DNA of 58,123 nt from Zetaproteobacteria bacterium CG_4_9_14_3_um_filter_54_145. Lineage in GTDB: Bacteria; Pseudomonadota; Zetaproteobacteria; Mariprofundales; Mariprofundaceae. Of the stretch, positions 1-7,930 are shown one piece after another (within the stretch, counting starts at the first letter, position 1; each line of letters opens with the position of its first letter). The position numbers were made by a program, and so were the translations under genes. The stretch lies in assembly GCA_002791575.1 (NCBI GenBank), contig PFXI01000067.1:7704-65826 (forward strand). Direction: 5' to 3'. The notes beneath the pieces are model-generated. The model was not told the DNA's origin and did not search any database. It saw nothing but the letters and a program-made list of their open reading frames with translations.

Positions 1-191
1 CCGAGCTGGCTCTGCACATGATGCGTTTCGCAACGGCTATCGTTGCGAAGCAGCTCGGCCAGGCTTCTTGAGCGATCAATTACCCGCGCAAAGCGGTTGG
101 TTATGGAGAGCAGGATAAGGCCGACACCCGAAATCACAATCATCGGTCCAATCGACAGCTGTAGTGCCGGTACAAGGTCTTCTAATAGCAT
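1..191 (-). CDS. DUF2721-like membrane protein, N-terminal part only
   Basis: An open frame starts at an ATG at 191 and runs off the left edge, so only about 63 residues are visible. It begins MLLEDLVPALQLSIGP, continues as one hydrophobic helix (about residues 10-30), and then has the basic stretch NRFARVIDRSRSLAELL. A helix followed by NR-x-x-R-V-x-D-R is the signature I associate with DUF2721 proteins, small inner-membrane proteins of unknown function. The gene lies 55 bp downstream of the SYLF gene on the same strand and could be co-transcribed with it. The family call rests on this N-terminus only; the rest of the protein is outside the window. Confidence 0.7.
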   Translation of the reverse strand, partial: MLLEDLVPALQLSIGPMIVISGVGLILLSITNRFARVIDRSRSLAELLRNDSRCETHHVQSQL

Positions 192-207
192 GAGTGCTCC
201 CCGGGTC

Positions 208-243
208 TACCACCAACGCCCCCCAGCCGGGCCGCTGGTGGTA
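208..243. terminator. inverted repeat between SYLF gene and DUF2721 gene
   Basis: TACCACCA at 208-215 pairs perfectly with TGGTGGTA at 236-243 around a GC-rich 20-nt loop that can itself pair. It sits just after the SYLF stop codon (247) and before the next start (191). No T-run follows, so it may be an attenuating or mRNA-end hairpin and not a full terminator. Confidence 0.35.
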
Positions 244-246
244 TGT

Positions 247-792
247 CTACTTCTTGATCTTGCTCATTTTGGTTCCTTCAAAGGTCAGATTATACATTAA
301 GCCCTTGTTGGAGAAGATAAAGCCGATAATCGGCTTTTGTGCGGTATCGCTATCGACAGATCCATCAGCTCCGAGCGTGGCCAGTGCTACACTGCCGTCT
401 ACACCTGCTTTCCAGCCGTCGCTGGCGCGGAATTTCTTCAGTGCATCCTTGGTCATGAACAGGATCACCTGCGACTTGACCTGTGCCCCCAGCTGGAAGC
501 CGATGGAGGCTGCAGCCGTGTTGTAATAATCAACGGTCTTGCCGCCGACCCTGAGTGCACCTTCGCCATATTCGCCGCCGATACCGATACCGGCCTTGTA
601 CACCTCAGGAAATACCAGCATGCCGCGTGATTTTGCAGCTAACTCCTTGCCACCACCGACAGTTTTATAAAAATCGGCCAGTGCGGCTGTAACCTTGGCA
701 TCGATCTCAGCCGCACTAGCAGCCAGTGCCGGTAGCGGCATCAAAAATGCTGCGAGCAACAACAGCATATTCAATCGTTTCAATATATTCAT
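247..792 (-). CDS. SYLF/YSC84-domain periplasmic protein, copy 1
   Basis: 181 residues with a clear signal peptide (MNILKRLNMLLLLAAFLMPLPALA) and then a full SYLF (YSC84-like) domain. Visible family features include the SRGMLVFPEVYKAGIGIGGEYGEG segment, the DYYNTAAASIGFQLGAQ segment and the C-terminal PIIGFIFSNKGLMYNLTFEGTK segment. SYLF domains are lipid-associated folds; the bacterial secreted forms have no firmly assigned role. The start at 792 is backed by AAAGGAGGT about 6 bases upstream. It lies 104 bp downstream of a small lipoprotein gene on the same strand, probably in one transcript. A second copy at 2656-3201 differs at only five positions in the mature region, whereas the signal peptides have diverged. 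Confidence 0.92.
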   Translation of the reverse strand: MNILKRLNMLLLLAAFLMPLPALAASAAEIDAKVTAALADFYKTVGGGKELAAKSRGMLVFPEVYKAGIGIGGEYGEGALRVGGKTVDYYNTAAASIGFQLGAQVKSQVILFMTKDALKKFRASDGWKAGVDGSVALATLGADGSVDSDTAQKPIIGFIFSNKGLMYNLTFEGTKMSKIKK

Positions 793-896
793 TACGACCT
801 CCTTTCAACAATTTATTGTCATGTTAGCAGTCTATCCACCTGTATTACAAATAGTAATTCAGGCCAGTATGGTAGAGTAGGGGGATTGTTATCCAA

Positions 897-1070
897 TCAA
901 TCGTGTTCCCTTTCGTGCTCTCTGTCATGATTGCGATCACCACGATCACTGCTGTGATGATGATCGCCTCTATAACCACCATCAGCGAACGGATCATATC
1001 TGACTTCGCAACCTGCCATCATGGCGCCCGTTATCAGCAGCAGCATGGTGATCATCAGTTTTTTATACAT
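897..1070 (-). CDS. small His/Asp-rich lipoprotein, copy 1
   Basis: A 57-residue ORF too short for most gene finders. It begins MYKKLMITMLLLITGAMMAGC, a short lipoprotein signal with the likely lipidated Cys after MAG. The mature tail is very polar and rich in His, Asp, Arg and Glu (GDHHHSSDRGDRNHDREHEREHD). AGAGGT stands about 10 bases before the ATG at 1070. The protein at 3291-3473 has the same architecture (lipobox, then CEV, then an H/D/R/E tail) and likewise precedes a SYLF gene, which is the best evidence that this ORF is real. A metal-binding or cell-wall-facing role is possible from composition, but no function is known to me. Confidence 0.75.
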   Translation of the reverse strand: MYKKLMITMLLLITGAMMAGCEVRYDPFADGGYRGDHHHSSDRGDRNHDREHEREHD

Positions 1071-1453
1071 ATTATCATACCTCTCTTCTTATCAATCCGG
1101 CAATCCGGATGCAGGCGTCACATTGTCATTCTTTGCCTGCCAGTTAAGATATTTTACTCTGCTCAGGTGTCAGATCTGTGCGCTGGCATACATACCCGGA
1201 GAGATCACCCCGAACCACTGGCGTATTTTCCACTGCCGGAGTTCCGGATTGACCTCATCAAGGCGTATGAAGGCCGGTGATCTGATGAGATGAAATTTGC
1301 AATTATATGCATATAGGTCTAATGTCAGAGAGTCAATCGAGCGGCATCAGGTGGCGATACGGCTTATCAAGCAACTCTCCTGATGCTGTTGGAAGTCACT
1401 GTTTGCAGTAATTTTTCAGAGATTGATGTTTCGACTTATTCGGGAGGAAAAAA
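1071..1453. promoter_or_regulatory. divergent intergenic region with leader hairpin
   Basis: About 380 bp without a gene between the divergent lipoprotein and OmpA-like genes, so it should carry both promoters. ATCCGG (1095-1100) and CCGGAT (1105-1110) form a small hairpin 25-40 bases upstream of the lipoprotein start. A similar CCCGG/CCGGG hairpin lies at the same distance before the second lipoprotein copy. A further 8-bp inverted repeat (GCATCAGG 1344-1351, CCTGATGC 1379-1386) lies about 70 bp before the OmpA start. I could not assign a convincing -35/-10 pair, and the ORFs that cross this stretch show no family features. Confidence 0.5.
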
Positions 1454-2572
1454 ATGGGTATGATGAAAACCGCAGGCATACTGGCTCTTGCCGGGTATGC
1501 AGTGTGCAATGCTTTTCCGGCACTGGCCGTGGATTCCGGATTCTATCTTGGCGGTAACGTTGGCCAGTCCGTATCTCATCTGGATGAGAGCGGGATGACT
1601 AACCGTGTTGCGGGCCCGGGCCTCAGTATCACGTCAGTGAACAGGGATAATCGTGATATCGGGTACAAACTCTATGGCGGTTATCAGGCCAATGATTATT
1701 TTTCCCTTGAAAGCGGCTGGTTTGACCTGGGACGTCACAATTTCACATCGACCACTACACCAGCTGGCTCTCTGATCGGCAACGTCAAAATCAGGGGCAT
1801 GCATCTGGATGCCATACTCAGGCTGCCACTCACCGATCAGTTTTCCGTGTTTGGCCGGGGCGGCATGACCTATGCCCAGAGCAGGGACAGTTTTTCCACC
1901 ACTGGCGCGCTTGCCCTGCCGGCAAACCCCAATCCGAACAAGTGGGCCTGGAACCCCAAGTATGGTGTGGGCGTTGAATATGATGTGACCCGCTCTTTAG
2001 GTATCCGTGCCGAAGCAGAGCGCTACCGTATCAATGATGCCACCGGTGGTAAGGGGAATGTCGATCTGTACTCGCTCGGTCTGATTTACAGGTTTGGTAT
2101 GGAAGAGCCTGCTCCTGTAGCGGTGGCCGTAGTGGAGCCTGAGCCGGTGGTTATAACACCGCCGCCGGCACCGGTGAAGACGGTTTTTGCCTCGGACTCC
2201 TCGGCAAATTCCCTGTTCGGTTTTAATAAGGCAACCCTGAGGCCTGAGGGGAAGCGGGCACTCGACAAGTTTGTGGAAGATCTGCATGGCGCAAGCTTTG
2301 ACAACATGGTCGTGACGGGACACACAGACCGGATCGGAACGGATGAATATAACCAGAAGCTCTCCGAGCGCCGTGCCAATGCGGTCAGAAGCTATCTGGT
2401 TGAATTCGGCGGCATCCCTGCCGATAAAATAACAGCCAGAGGTGCTGGCGAATCAAATCCGGTAACAACGCTGGCGGATTGTGAGGGCAAGGATGGTAAC
2501 CCGCTGATCACCTGTCTGGCACCCGATCGACGCGTGGAGGTAGAGGTTACCGCTACGCGGGTGTCTGAATAA
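1454..2572 (+). CDS. OmpA-family outer-membrane porin with peptidoglycan-binding domain
   Basis: 372 residues. A signal peptide ends near FPALA, followed by an eight-strand OmpA-like beta barrel (about residues 27-215, starting DSGFYLGGNVGQSV and ending YSLGLIYRFG). A Pro/Val-rich linker (about 218-240) leads to an OmpA C-terminal domain (about 245-365). That domain carries FGFNKATLRPEGKRALD, VVTGHTDRIG and the LSERRANAVRSYL helix, which hold the usual diaminopimelate-contacting Asp and Arg. The protein should span the outer membrane and tether it to peptidoglycan. GGGAGG lies 7 bases upstream of the ATG, and a strong bidirectional hairpin follows. The gene sits between the two lipoprotein/SYLF modules but on the opposite strand. 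Confidence 0.93.
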   Translation: MGMMKTAGILALAGYAVCNAFPALAVDSGFYLGGNVGQSVSHLDESGMTNRVAGPGLSITSVNRDNRDIGYKLYGGYQANDYFSLESGWFDLGRHNFTSTTTPAGSLIGNVKIRGMHLDAILRLPLTDQFSVFGRGGMTYAQSRDSFSTTGALALPANPNPNKWAWNPKYGVGVEYDVTRSLGIRAEAERYRINDATGGKGNVDLYSLGLIYRFGMEEPAPVAVAVVEPEPVVITPPPAPVKTVFASDSSANSLFGFNKATLRPEGKRALDKFVEDLHGASFDNMVVTGHTDRIGTDEYNQKLSERRANAVRSYLVEFGGIPADKITARGAGESNPVTTLADCEGKDGNPLITCLAPDRRVEVEVTATRVSE

Positions 2573-2588
2573 TAAGCGCTATCGGTTT

Positions 2589-2628
2589 AAAACAAACAAG
2601 GGAGGTATTAGCCTCCCTTGTTTGTTTT
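2589..2628. terminator. bidirectional terminator between OmpA and SYLF copy 2
   Basis: A perfect 17-bp inverted repeat (2589-2605 and 2612-2628, loop of 6) with an A-rich left flank and T-rich right flank, centred in the 83 bp between convergent genes. It can terminate transcription from both sides. Confidence 0.92.
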
Positions 2629-2655
2629 GATAGCAACGACAAATCGAAACAGTAG

Positions 2656-3201
2656 CTACTTCTTGATTTTGCTCATTTTGGTTCCTTCAAAGGTCAGGTT
2701 ATACATCAACCCCTTGTTGGAGAAGATAAAGCCGATGATCGGCTTTTGCGCGGTATCACTATCAATAGACCCGTCAGCTCCGAGCGTGGCCAGCGCTACA
2801 CTGCCGTCAACGCCGGCTTTCCAGCCTTCGCTGGCGCGGAATTTCTTCAGTGCATCGGCGGTCATGAACAGGATCACCTGTGATTTGACCTGTGCGCCCA
2901 GCTGGAAGCCGATAGATGCGGCAGCCGTGTTGTAATAATCAACGGTTTTGCCGCCGACCCTGAGTGCACCTTCGCCATATTCGCCGCCGATGCCGATGCC
3001 GGCCTTATACACCTCGGGAAATACCAGCATACCGCGGGATTTTGCAGCCAGCTCCTTGCCGCCGCCGACAGTTTTATAAAAATCGGCCAGTGCGGCTGTG
3101 ACCTTGGCATTAATCTCGACCGCACTCGCAGCCATAGCCGGTAGTGGTGCCAGCAGCATGAATGCCATGAGTATCATGCCTGTTTGTTTCAGTCTGTTCA
3201 T
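2656..3201 (-). CDS. SYLF/YSC84-domain periplasmic protein, copy 2
   Basis: 181 residues, the same length and domain as the protein encoded at 247-792. From the signal cleavage region to the C-terminus I count only five substitutions (A/V, D/N, K/A, D/E, V/I), but the signal peptide (MNRLKQTGMILMAFMLLAPLPAMA) is clearly different. The two genes also match closely at the DNA level, mainly from the mature region to the stop codon. The start at 3201 has GAAAGGAG 8 bases upstream. The gene is 89 bp downstream of the second small lipoprotein gene on the same strand. The pattern indicates a tandem duplication with later gene conversion, or strong selection on the mature domain. Confidence 0.92.
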   Translation of the reverse strand: MNRLKQTGMILMAFMLLAPLPAMAASAVEINAKVTAALADFYKTVGGGKELAAKSRGMLVFPEVYKAGIGIGGEYGEGALRVGGKTVDYYNTAAASIGFQLGAQVKSQVILFMTADALKKFRASEGWKAGVDGSVALATLGADGSIDSDTAQKPIIGFIFSNKGLMYNLTFEGTKMSKIKK

Positions 3202-3290
3202 TATAAACTCCTTTCGCAGTTGGTTTTACCCACGTCTACGTATTGATGCATCTTGCGCTGGCATCAATGCGTCACCTCGGGACTGATGAA

Positions 3291-3473
3291 TCAATTGTGA
3301 TGCTTGCGCTCTTTCTCGTGGTCTTTGTCGCGATGATGATCCCTGCTGCTTTCGTGGCTATTGTCGCTATGCCCTGAGCGATAACCATGGTCATACGGGA
3401 AAACGACTTCACAGCCTGTCATCACGAAGCCCAGCATCAGCAGCATCGTGATCATGAAAATATTGTTTCGCAT
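3291..3473 (-). CDS. small His-rich lipoprotein, copy 2
   Basis: 60 residues. A lipoprotein signal (MRNNIFMITMLLMLGFVMTGC) with lipobox MTGC is followed by CEVVFPYDHGYRSGHSD and a tail of alternating His, Asp, Arg, Glu and Lys. Seven of the last 24 residues are His. AAGAGGT lies 6 bases upstream of the ATG. It resembles the 57-residue protein at 897-1070 in signal, the CEV after the lipidated Cys, and tail composition, although the tails differ in sequence. It is followed by SYLF copy 2 in the same orientation. Metal binding is suggested only by composition. Confidence 0.78.
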   Translation of the reverse strand: MRNNIFMITMLLMLGFVMTGCEVVFPYDHGYRSGHSDNSHESSRDHHRDKDHEKERKHHN

Positions 3474-3495
3474 GTTTTTACCTCTTGTATGAACG

Positions 3496-3543
3496 CCCGG
3501 GCAAATCCGGGCAATTGGTAACTAGTCGATTTTCATACTAGTT
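3496..3543. promoter_or_regulatory. leader hairpin and inverted repeat upstream of lipoprotein copy 2
   Basis: CCCGG (3496-3500) and CCGGG (3507-3511) form a hairpin 23-38 bases before the lipoprotein start, at the same position as the ATCCGG hairpin of copy 1. Just upstream, AACTAGT (3520-3526) and ACTAGTT (3537-3543) form a 7-bp inverted repeat that could be an operator. No such repeat is obvious upstream of copy 1. Confidence 0.4.
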
Positions 3544-3640
3544 CCAGAGCAGATCTATAGCCAGAAAAGGTGGCATGGCGCCGATGATATCAAGTGCTTA
3601 TGTTTGTGTGTGCCAGGGTGGTGAGCTGGTTGTGATCGGA

Positions 3641-4681
3641 TTATGGCCAGGTGGAAATTAACAGCCCCAGGCCGAGAATCTGTTGGTGGTGGTTATAATC
3701 GATCAGGCTTTCACCGTAGCCGTTAAAATACTCGGCATAGCCCTTCAGGCGGCCCTTGATCGGGAATACCCAATTGAATTTGAGTGCGCCCTTACGGCCC
3801 TGAAAACTGTAGCGGCCAAGTACGGTTAGTGCATGCTCCTCGCCGATCCAGCTCGCGCGAATATCGCCACTGCCCATAAACTGACGGATATCCGGGTTGT
3901 CGTTCTTGTTGACAGCTTCCGGAAGGCGATACCATGGGCGAAGCGTTAGCAGGAAATTATCCCGTTCCAGACCGGCCTGCAGATAGACGCGGTTCCAGCT
4001 GCGTGAATATACACCGGAGCGGCCATTGGATTGATGCATAAAACCTGCATTGAGCATTTTCCAGTGCATGCCGAGTACCCTGATGTCCATGGGCATGCTG
4101 AGAATCAGTTCAGGCGCATAGTCTGTTTCGCGAATCGGCGATGAACGGGCACGGTTATAGAGTTGCCAGTTGGACTGCTGGGTATAGGCAAACCAGAGGT
4201 CGATGGGAGAGCCTATTACATCTTGCCATAGTTTGGTTTTAAAGCTTAGCTGAAAACGTACCTCGGTCGGTTGCAGGTGGGCTGTGGCAGCGTTTGGATG
4301 CGTGGGTGAGAAGGGTTGCATATTTGGCCGGCTGGAGCGTCGCCAGGGTATGAAGTAATTCGGCTGATAAGGACTAAAGCGGAAAGTGCCGTTTTTGCTG
4401 GCATCGGTTAGCTCCCACATGCGCTCGAGATAACTGGTGGCTCGGCCGTCAGGGATAGCGTCTACTGGCGCCGGTGGCGCAGCCGGCAGCTTGGCCGAGA
4501 GAATGCTTTCGGCCGCTTTTTCGCCTGTTTCCGCCGGCTGGTAGCCGGCTGCTTTATCGTAGCAGGCTAGTCGGGTATCGGCGTCAGTGATGCCTGTGCA
4601 GATGCCGATACCGTCATCTGCACGAGCCTGTGCTGCGATCAGCAGGAGAAAGCAGAGCAATATACAACGATACCTGTCCAT
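3641..4681 (-). CDS. pldA: outer-membrane phospholipase A (OMPLA)
   Basis: 346 residues from an ATG at 4681, chosen over an in-frame start 79 codons upstream because it has GGGAGGGG 6-7 bases before it and opens a signal peptide (MDRYRCILLCFLLLIAAQARA). An N-terminal segment with CTGITDADTRLACYDKAAG precedes the beta barrel (about residues 85-346). The catalytic triad of the family is intact: His216 and Ser218 in FMHQSNGRSG and Asn230 in SRSWNR, with the same spacing as E. coli PldA. The barrel ends in hydrophobic strands finishing TWP. OMPLA hydrolyses phospholipids misplaced in the outer leaflet. It lies 282 bp downstream of acnA, behind a strong terminator, so it likely has its own promoter. 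Confidence 0.93.
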   Translation of the reverse strand: MDRYRCILLCFLLLIAAQARADDGIGICTGITDADTRLACYDKAAGYQPAETGEKAAESILSAKLPAAPPAPVDAIPDGRATSYLERMWELTDASKNGTFRFSPYQPNYFIPWRRSSRPNMQPFSPTHPNAATAHLQPTEVRFQLSFKTKLWQDVIGSPIDLWFAYTQQSNWQLYNRARSSPIRETDYAPELILSMPMDIRVLGMHWKMLNAGFMHQSNGRSGVYSRSWNRVYLQAGLERDNFLLTLRPWYRLPEAVNKNDNPDIRQFMGSGDIRASWIGEEHALTVLGRYSFQGRKGALKFNWVFPIKGRLKGYAEYFNGYGESLIDYNHHQQILGLGLLISTWP

Positions 4682-4922
4682 AAGCCCCTCCCGACAATCA
4701 TACATGCCTGTGCCTGAACAGCTGCAGGCCCGTATCATCATTGTCGTCATGACTGCATGATGTAGGGCACAAGGTAACACGTTGACGTTCTTCCTGCTCA
4801 GCTTTGATTGCCCCTTCCAGCAGAGCATGACGACTGCATAGTGCAGCGTTCCATGCGGCGAGGGAAGAGGCGTTGCCGAATCGGGTGCTCGGGGTGGATC
4901 CACAGGGCAAGGGATCAAGACA

Positions 4923-4957
4923 GGCCCCCTGCGTACGGATGTCGTACGCAGGGGGCC
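4923..4957 (-). terminator. terminator of acnA
   Basis: A perfect 15-bp GC-rich inverted repeat (4923-4937 and 4943-4957, 5-nt loop) 7 bases beyond the aconitase stop codon. A moderately T-rich stretch follows on the minus strand. Confidence 0.85.
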
Positions 4958-4963
4958 GTCGGT

Positions 4964-7624
4964 TTAGGCGGCCTCAGCAGCCAGCTGGCGCAGCACATAG
5001 TGCAGGATGCCGCCATGCTGGTAGTACTCCACCTCTTTCGGGGTGTCGATACGTACATCCACCGTGAACGACTTCACTGAGCCGTCAGCAGCCGTAGCGG
5101 TAACATGCAGCTCCCTGGCGGAGCCATCATTGATGCCGGTAAAGTCGTAGCTCTCCTGACCGGTCAGACCCAGTGATTCGGCCGATTCACCCGCCTTGAA
5201 CTGCAGTGGCAAAATGCCCATGCCGACGAGGTTGGAGCGATGGATCCGCTCATAGGTTTCAGCAATAACGGCCTGAACACCCTGCAGCCGCGGGCCCTTG
5301 GCTGCCCAGTCGCGCGAGGAGCCGGAGCCATACTCTTTACCTGCCAGAATGATACTGGCCACACCTTCGTCGATATATTGCATGGCTGCATCATAGATGC
5401 TCATCAGGGCATTGGATGGTTGGTGCAGGGTGACGCCACCCTCGGTACCCGGTGCCAGCCGGTTGCGCAGGCGAATATTGGCGAAAGTGCCGCGCATCAT
5501 GATCTGATGATTACCGCGACGCGAGCCGTAGGAGTTGAAATCTTTTGTCTCCACACCGCGCTCCTGCAGGTAATGGCCAGCCGGGGAATCGGCCTTGATG
5601 GCGCCGGCAGGCGAGATGTGGTCAGTGGTGACCGAATCGCCGAGCAGCGCCAGAACGCGCGCGCCCTTGATGTCGGTGATCGGATCCAGATCAAAGGTCA
5701 TGCCCTCAAAGTAGGGCGGGTGCTGGATGTAGGTGGAGTCGCTGTCCCAGGCAAAGCGGTCGCCGCTTGGTGCCTGCAGGTTCTGCCAGTTGGCATCGCC
5801 GGCATAAACATTGCCGTAGGCCGCTTCGAACTGCTCGGCCGTGACGCAGGCAGCCACGGTATCGGCCACCTCTTTCTGGGTCGGCCAGATATCCTTGAGG
5901 AAGAGGTTCTTGCCGCTGGCATCCTGACCAATCGGATCGTTATAGAGATCGATGTTCATCGTGCCGGCAATGGCATAGGCGACGACCAGTGGCGGGGAAG
6001 CCAGATAGTTCATGCGCACCTCGGCATGGACGCGGCCTTCGAAGTTACGATTGCCGGAGAGTACGGAGGTAACCGCCAGACTGCCTTCAGCGATGGCGGC
6101 AGAAACAGCTGCCGGCAGGGGGCCGGAGTTACCGATGCAGGTGGTGCAGCCGTAGCCGACGGTGTTAAAGCCCAGCTTGTCCAGCTCGGGTGAGAGACCT
6201 GCCTTGTCCAGATATTCGGTGACCACAAGCGAACCGGGACCGAGCGAGGTTTTGACCCATGGTGCTGCACTGAGGCCAAGTGCAACCGCTTTTTTGGCGA
6301 CGAGACCGGCGGCAACCATGACGGACGGATTGGAGGTGTTGGTGCAGGAGGTGATCGCGGCAATAACGACAGCGCCGTTATCAATGGTAACCTCTTGTCC
6401 GTTGATTGTGGTGGTAACTGCGTGCGTGGTAATGCCGGCTTCTGTTTTGACCGCTTCGACCGCCTGCTGATACATGGCTTTGGACTCGGTCAGGGCGATG
6501 CGATCCTGCGGACGCTTGTGACCGGCCAGTGACGGTACAACGGTGGCCATATCGAGTGCGGCATACTCACTGTAGATCGCTTCCGGGCTGTCAGCGTCAC
6601 GGAACATGCCCTGTGCCTTGGCATAGGCCTCAACCAGCGCAATGTTCTCTGCGGAGCGGTTGGAGAGGCGCAGGTAGTTCAGTGTTTCATCGTCAATCGG
6701 GAAGATACCGCAGGTGGCACCGTATTCCGGTGCCATATTGGCGATGGTGGCACGATCGGCCAACGGCAGGCTATCCAGCCCCGGGCCGTAGAACTCTACG
6801 AATTTACCGACAACGCCATGCTTGCGCAGCATCTCGACAATGGTCAGGACCAGATCGGTGGCAGTGGCGCCTTCCGGCAGCTGGCCGGTTAGTTTGAAGC
6901 CGACCACTTTCGGTACCAGCATCGATACCGGCTGGCCGAGCATGGCAGCTTCCGCTTCAATGCCGCCAACACCCCAGCCGAGTACACCCAGGCCGTTGAT
7001 CATCGTGGTATGGGAATCGGTGCCGACCAGTGTATCCGGATAGGCAATGCCTTCTTTGTTTACAAATACGGTGCGCGCCAGGAACTCCAGGTTGACCTGA
7101 TGCACGATGCCGGTACCCGGCGGAACTGCCTTGAAGGTTTCAAAGGCGTTCTGGCCCCACTTGAGGAAGTTGTAACGCTCACGGTTACGCTGGAACTCAA
7201 TCTCGGTGTTTTTTGTCGCCGCATCGGCCGAGCCGAATGTGTCGACCTGAACGGAGTGGTCAATCACCAGTTCTGCCGGTGCCAGCGGTTCGATTTTGGA
7301 GGTGTCGCCACCCAGGGCTGCCATCGCATCACGCATGGCGGCCAGATCTACTACGGCGGGAACGCCGGTGAAATCCTGCATCAGTACGCGTGCAGGCATA
7401 TAGGCGATTTCATGATTCGGTTCTGCTTTTTCATCCCAGTTGGCCAGGAAGTTTATGTCATCGGCGGTGACGTTCACACCGTCTTCGCGACGCAGCATAT
7501 TTTCCAGCAGGATTTTCATTGCATAGGGGAGACGATCGATATCACCCGCAGCCTTCAATGCGTAATAGGTATAGGTCTTGTCACCGACCGACAGACTTTT
7601 TTTAGCGCCGAAACTGTTGCTCAT
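4964..7624 (-). CDS. acnA: aconitate hydratase A
   Basis: 886 residues from an ATG at 7624 ([14 protein letters not shown], preceded by GGGAGC); an in-frame extension of 66 codons upstream is not family-like. The length matches AcnA/IRP1-type aconitases. The three [4Fe-4S] ligands are present: Cys427 in SCTNTSNPS, and Cys493 and Cys496 in [11 protein letters not shown]. Other family marks are [30 protein letters not shown], and the swivel-domain [16 protein letters not shown] and [19 protein letters not shown] segments. The enzyme interconverts citrate and isocitrate in the TCA cycle. It appears monocistronic, with its own terminator. Confidence 0.98.
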   Translation of the reverse strand: MSNSFGAKKSLSVGDKTYTYYALKAAGDIDRLPYAMKILLENMLRREDGVNVTADDINFLANWDEKAEPNHEIAYMPARVLMQDFTGVPAVVDLAAMRDAMAALGGDTSKIEPLAPAELVIDHSVQVDTFGSADAATKNTEIEFQRNRERYNFLKWGQNAFETFKAVPPGTGIVHQVNLEFLARTVFVNKEGIAYPDTLVGTDSHTTMINGLGVLGWGVGGIEAEAAMLGQPVSMLVPKVVGFKLTGQLPEGATATDLVLTIVEMLRKHGVVGKFVEFYGPGLDSLPLADRATIANMAPEYGATCGIFPIDDETLNYLRLSNRSAENIALVEAYAKAQGMFRDADSPEAIYSEYAALDMATVVPSLAGHKRPQDRIALTESKAMYQQAVEAVKTEAGITTHAVTTTINGQEVTIDNGAVVIAAITSCTNTSNPSVMVAAGLVAKKAVALGLSAAPWVKTSLGPGSLVVTEYLDKAGLSPELDKLGFNTVGYGCTTCIGNSGPLPAAVSAAIAEGSLAVTSVLSGNRNFEGRVHAEVRMNYLASPPLVVAYAIAGTMNIDLYNDPIGQDASGKNLFLKDIWPTQKEVADTVAACVTAEQFEAAYGNVYAGDANWQNLQAPSGDRFAWDSDSTYIQHPPYFEGMTFDLDPITDIKGARVLALLGDSVTTDHISPAGAIKADSPAGHYLQERGVETKDFNSYGSRRGNHQIMMRGTFANIRLRNRLAPGTEGGVTLHQPSNALMSIYDAAMQYIDEGVASIILAGKEYGSGSSRDWAAKGPRLQGVQAVIAETYERIHRSNLVGMGILPLQFKAGESAESLGLTGQESYDFTGINDGSARELHVTATAADGSVKSFTVDVRIDTPKEVEYYQHGGILHYVLRQLAAEAA

Positions 7625-7930
7625 TGGCTGCTCCCATGTTCTCAAATATGACGGCGAATATAGCGGATACTCAGGTTTTAATCCAAAGGTGGATGACTGC
7701 GGCCCTGCAGACAGAGCGAAAAACATACCCGGGTAGCTCTGCCGGAGACAGATTATCGTTACGCATTCGTTTCTGCCATGTGATGCGGGCGCTGAACAGT
7801 TTAGATGAGCGGTGATGCACACCGTGTTGCAGGAGATTGCCGATCATGCCCTGATGCATTACCCTGCAGTGAACGGATTAATTGCCCTGCTGCGGGCTGA
7901 GCGGTACACCTGAAACAAAGGGGGTATGGT
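7625..7930. other. intergenic region, acnA / polyphosphate phosphotransferase
   Basis: About 306 bp between divergent genes. It should hold both promoters, but I do not see a clear -35/-10 pair. A 32-codon ORF (7815-7913, starting [13 protein letters not shown]) lies within it without a ribosome binding site and is not annotated as a gene. Confidence 0.4.

Noticed and set aside
4682-4918. 79-codon N-terminal extension of phospholipase A
   Set aside because: Cys/Arg-rich non-family sequence without a signal; the ATG at 4681 has a strong SD and a signal peptide.
5240-6193. Long plus-strand ORF (317 codons) opposite acnA
   Set aside because: It lies wholly antisense to a perfectly conserved aconitase and shows no family motif; it is a shadow of GC-rich coding DNA.
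7815-7913. 32-codon ORF starting [13 protein letters not shown]
   Set aside because: Composition is protein-like, but there is no SD, the ORF is closed by a stop just upstream, and nothing supports it.
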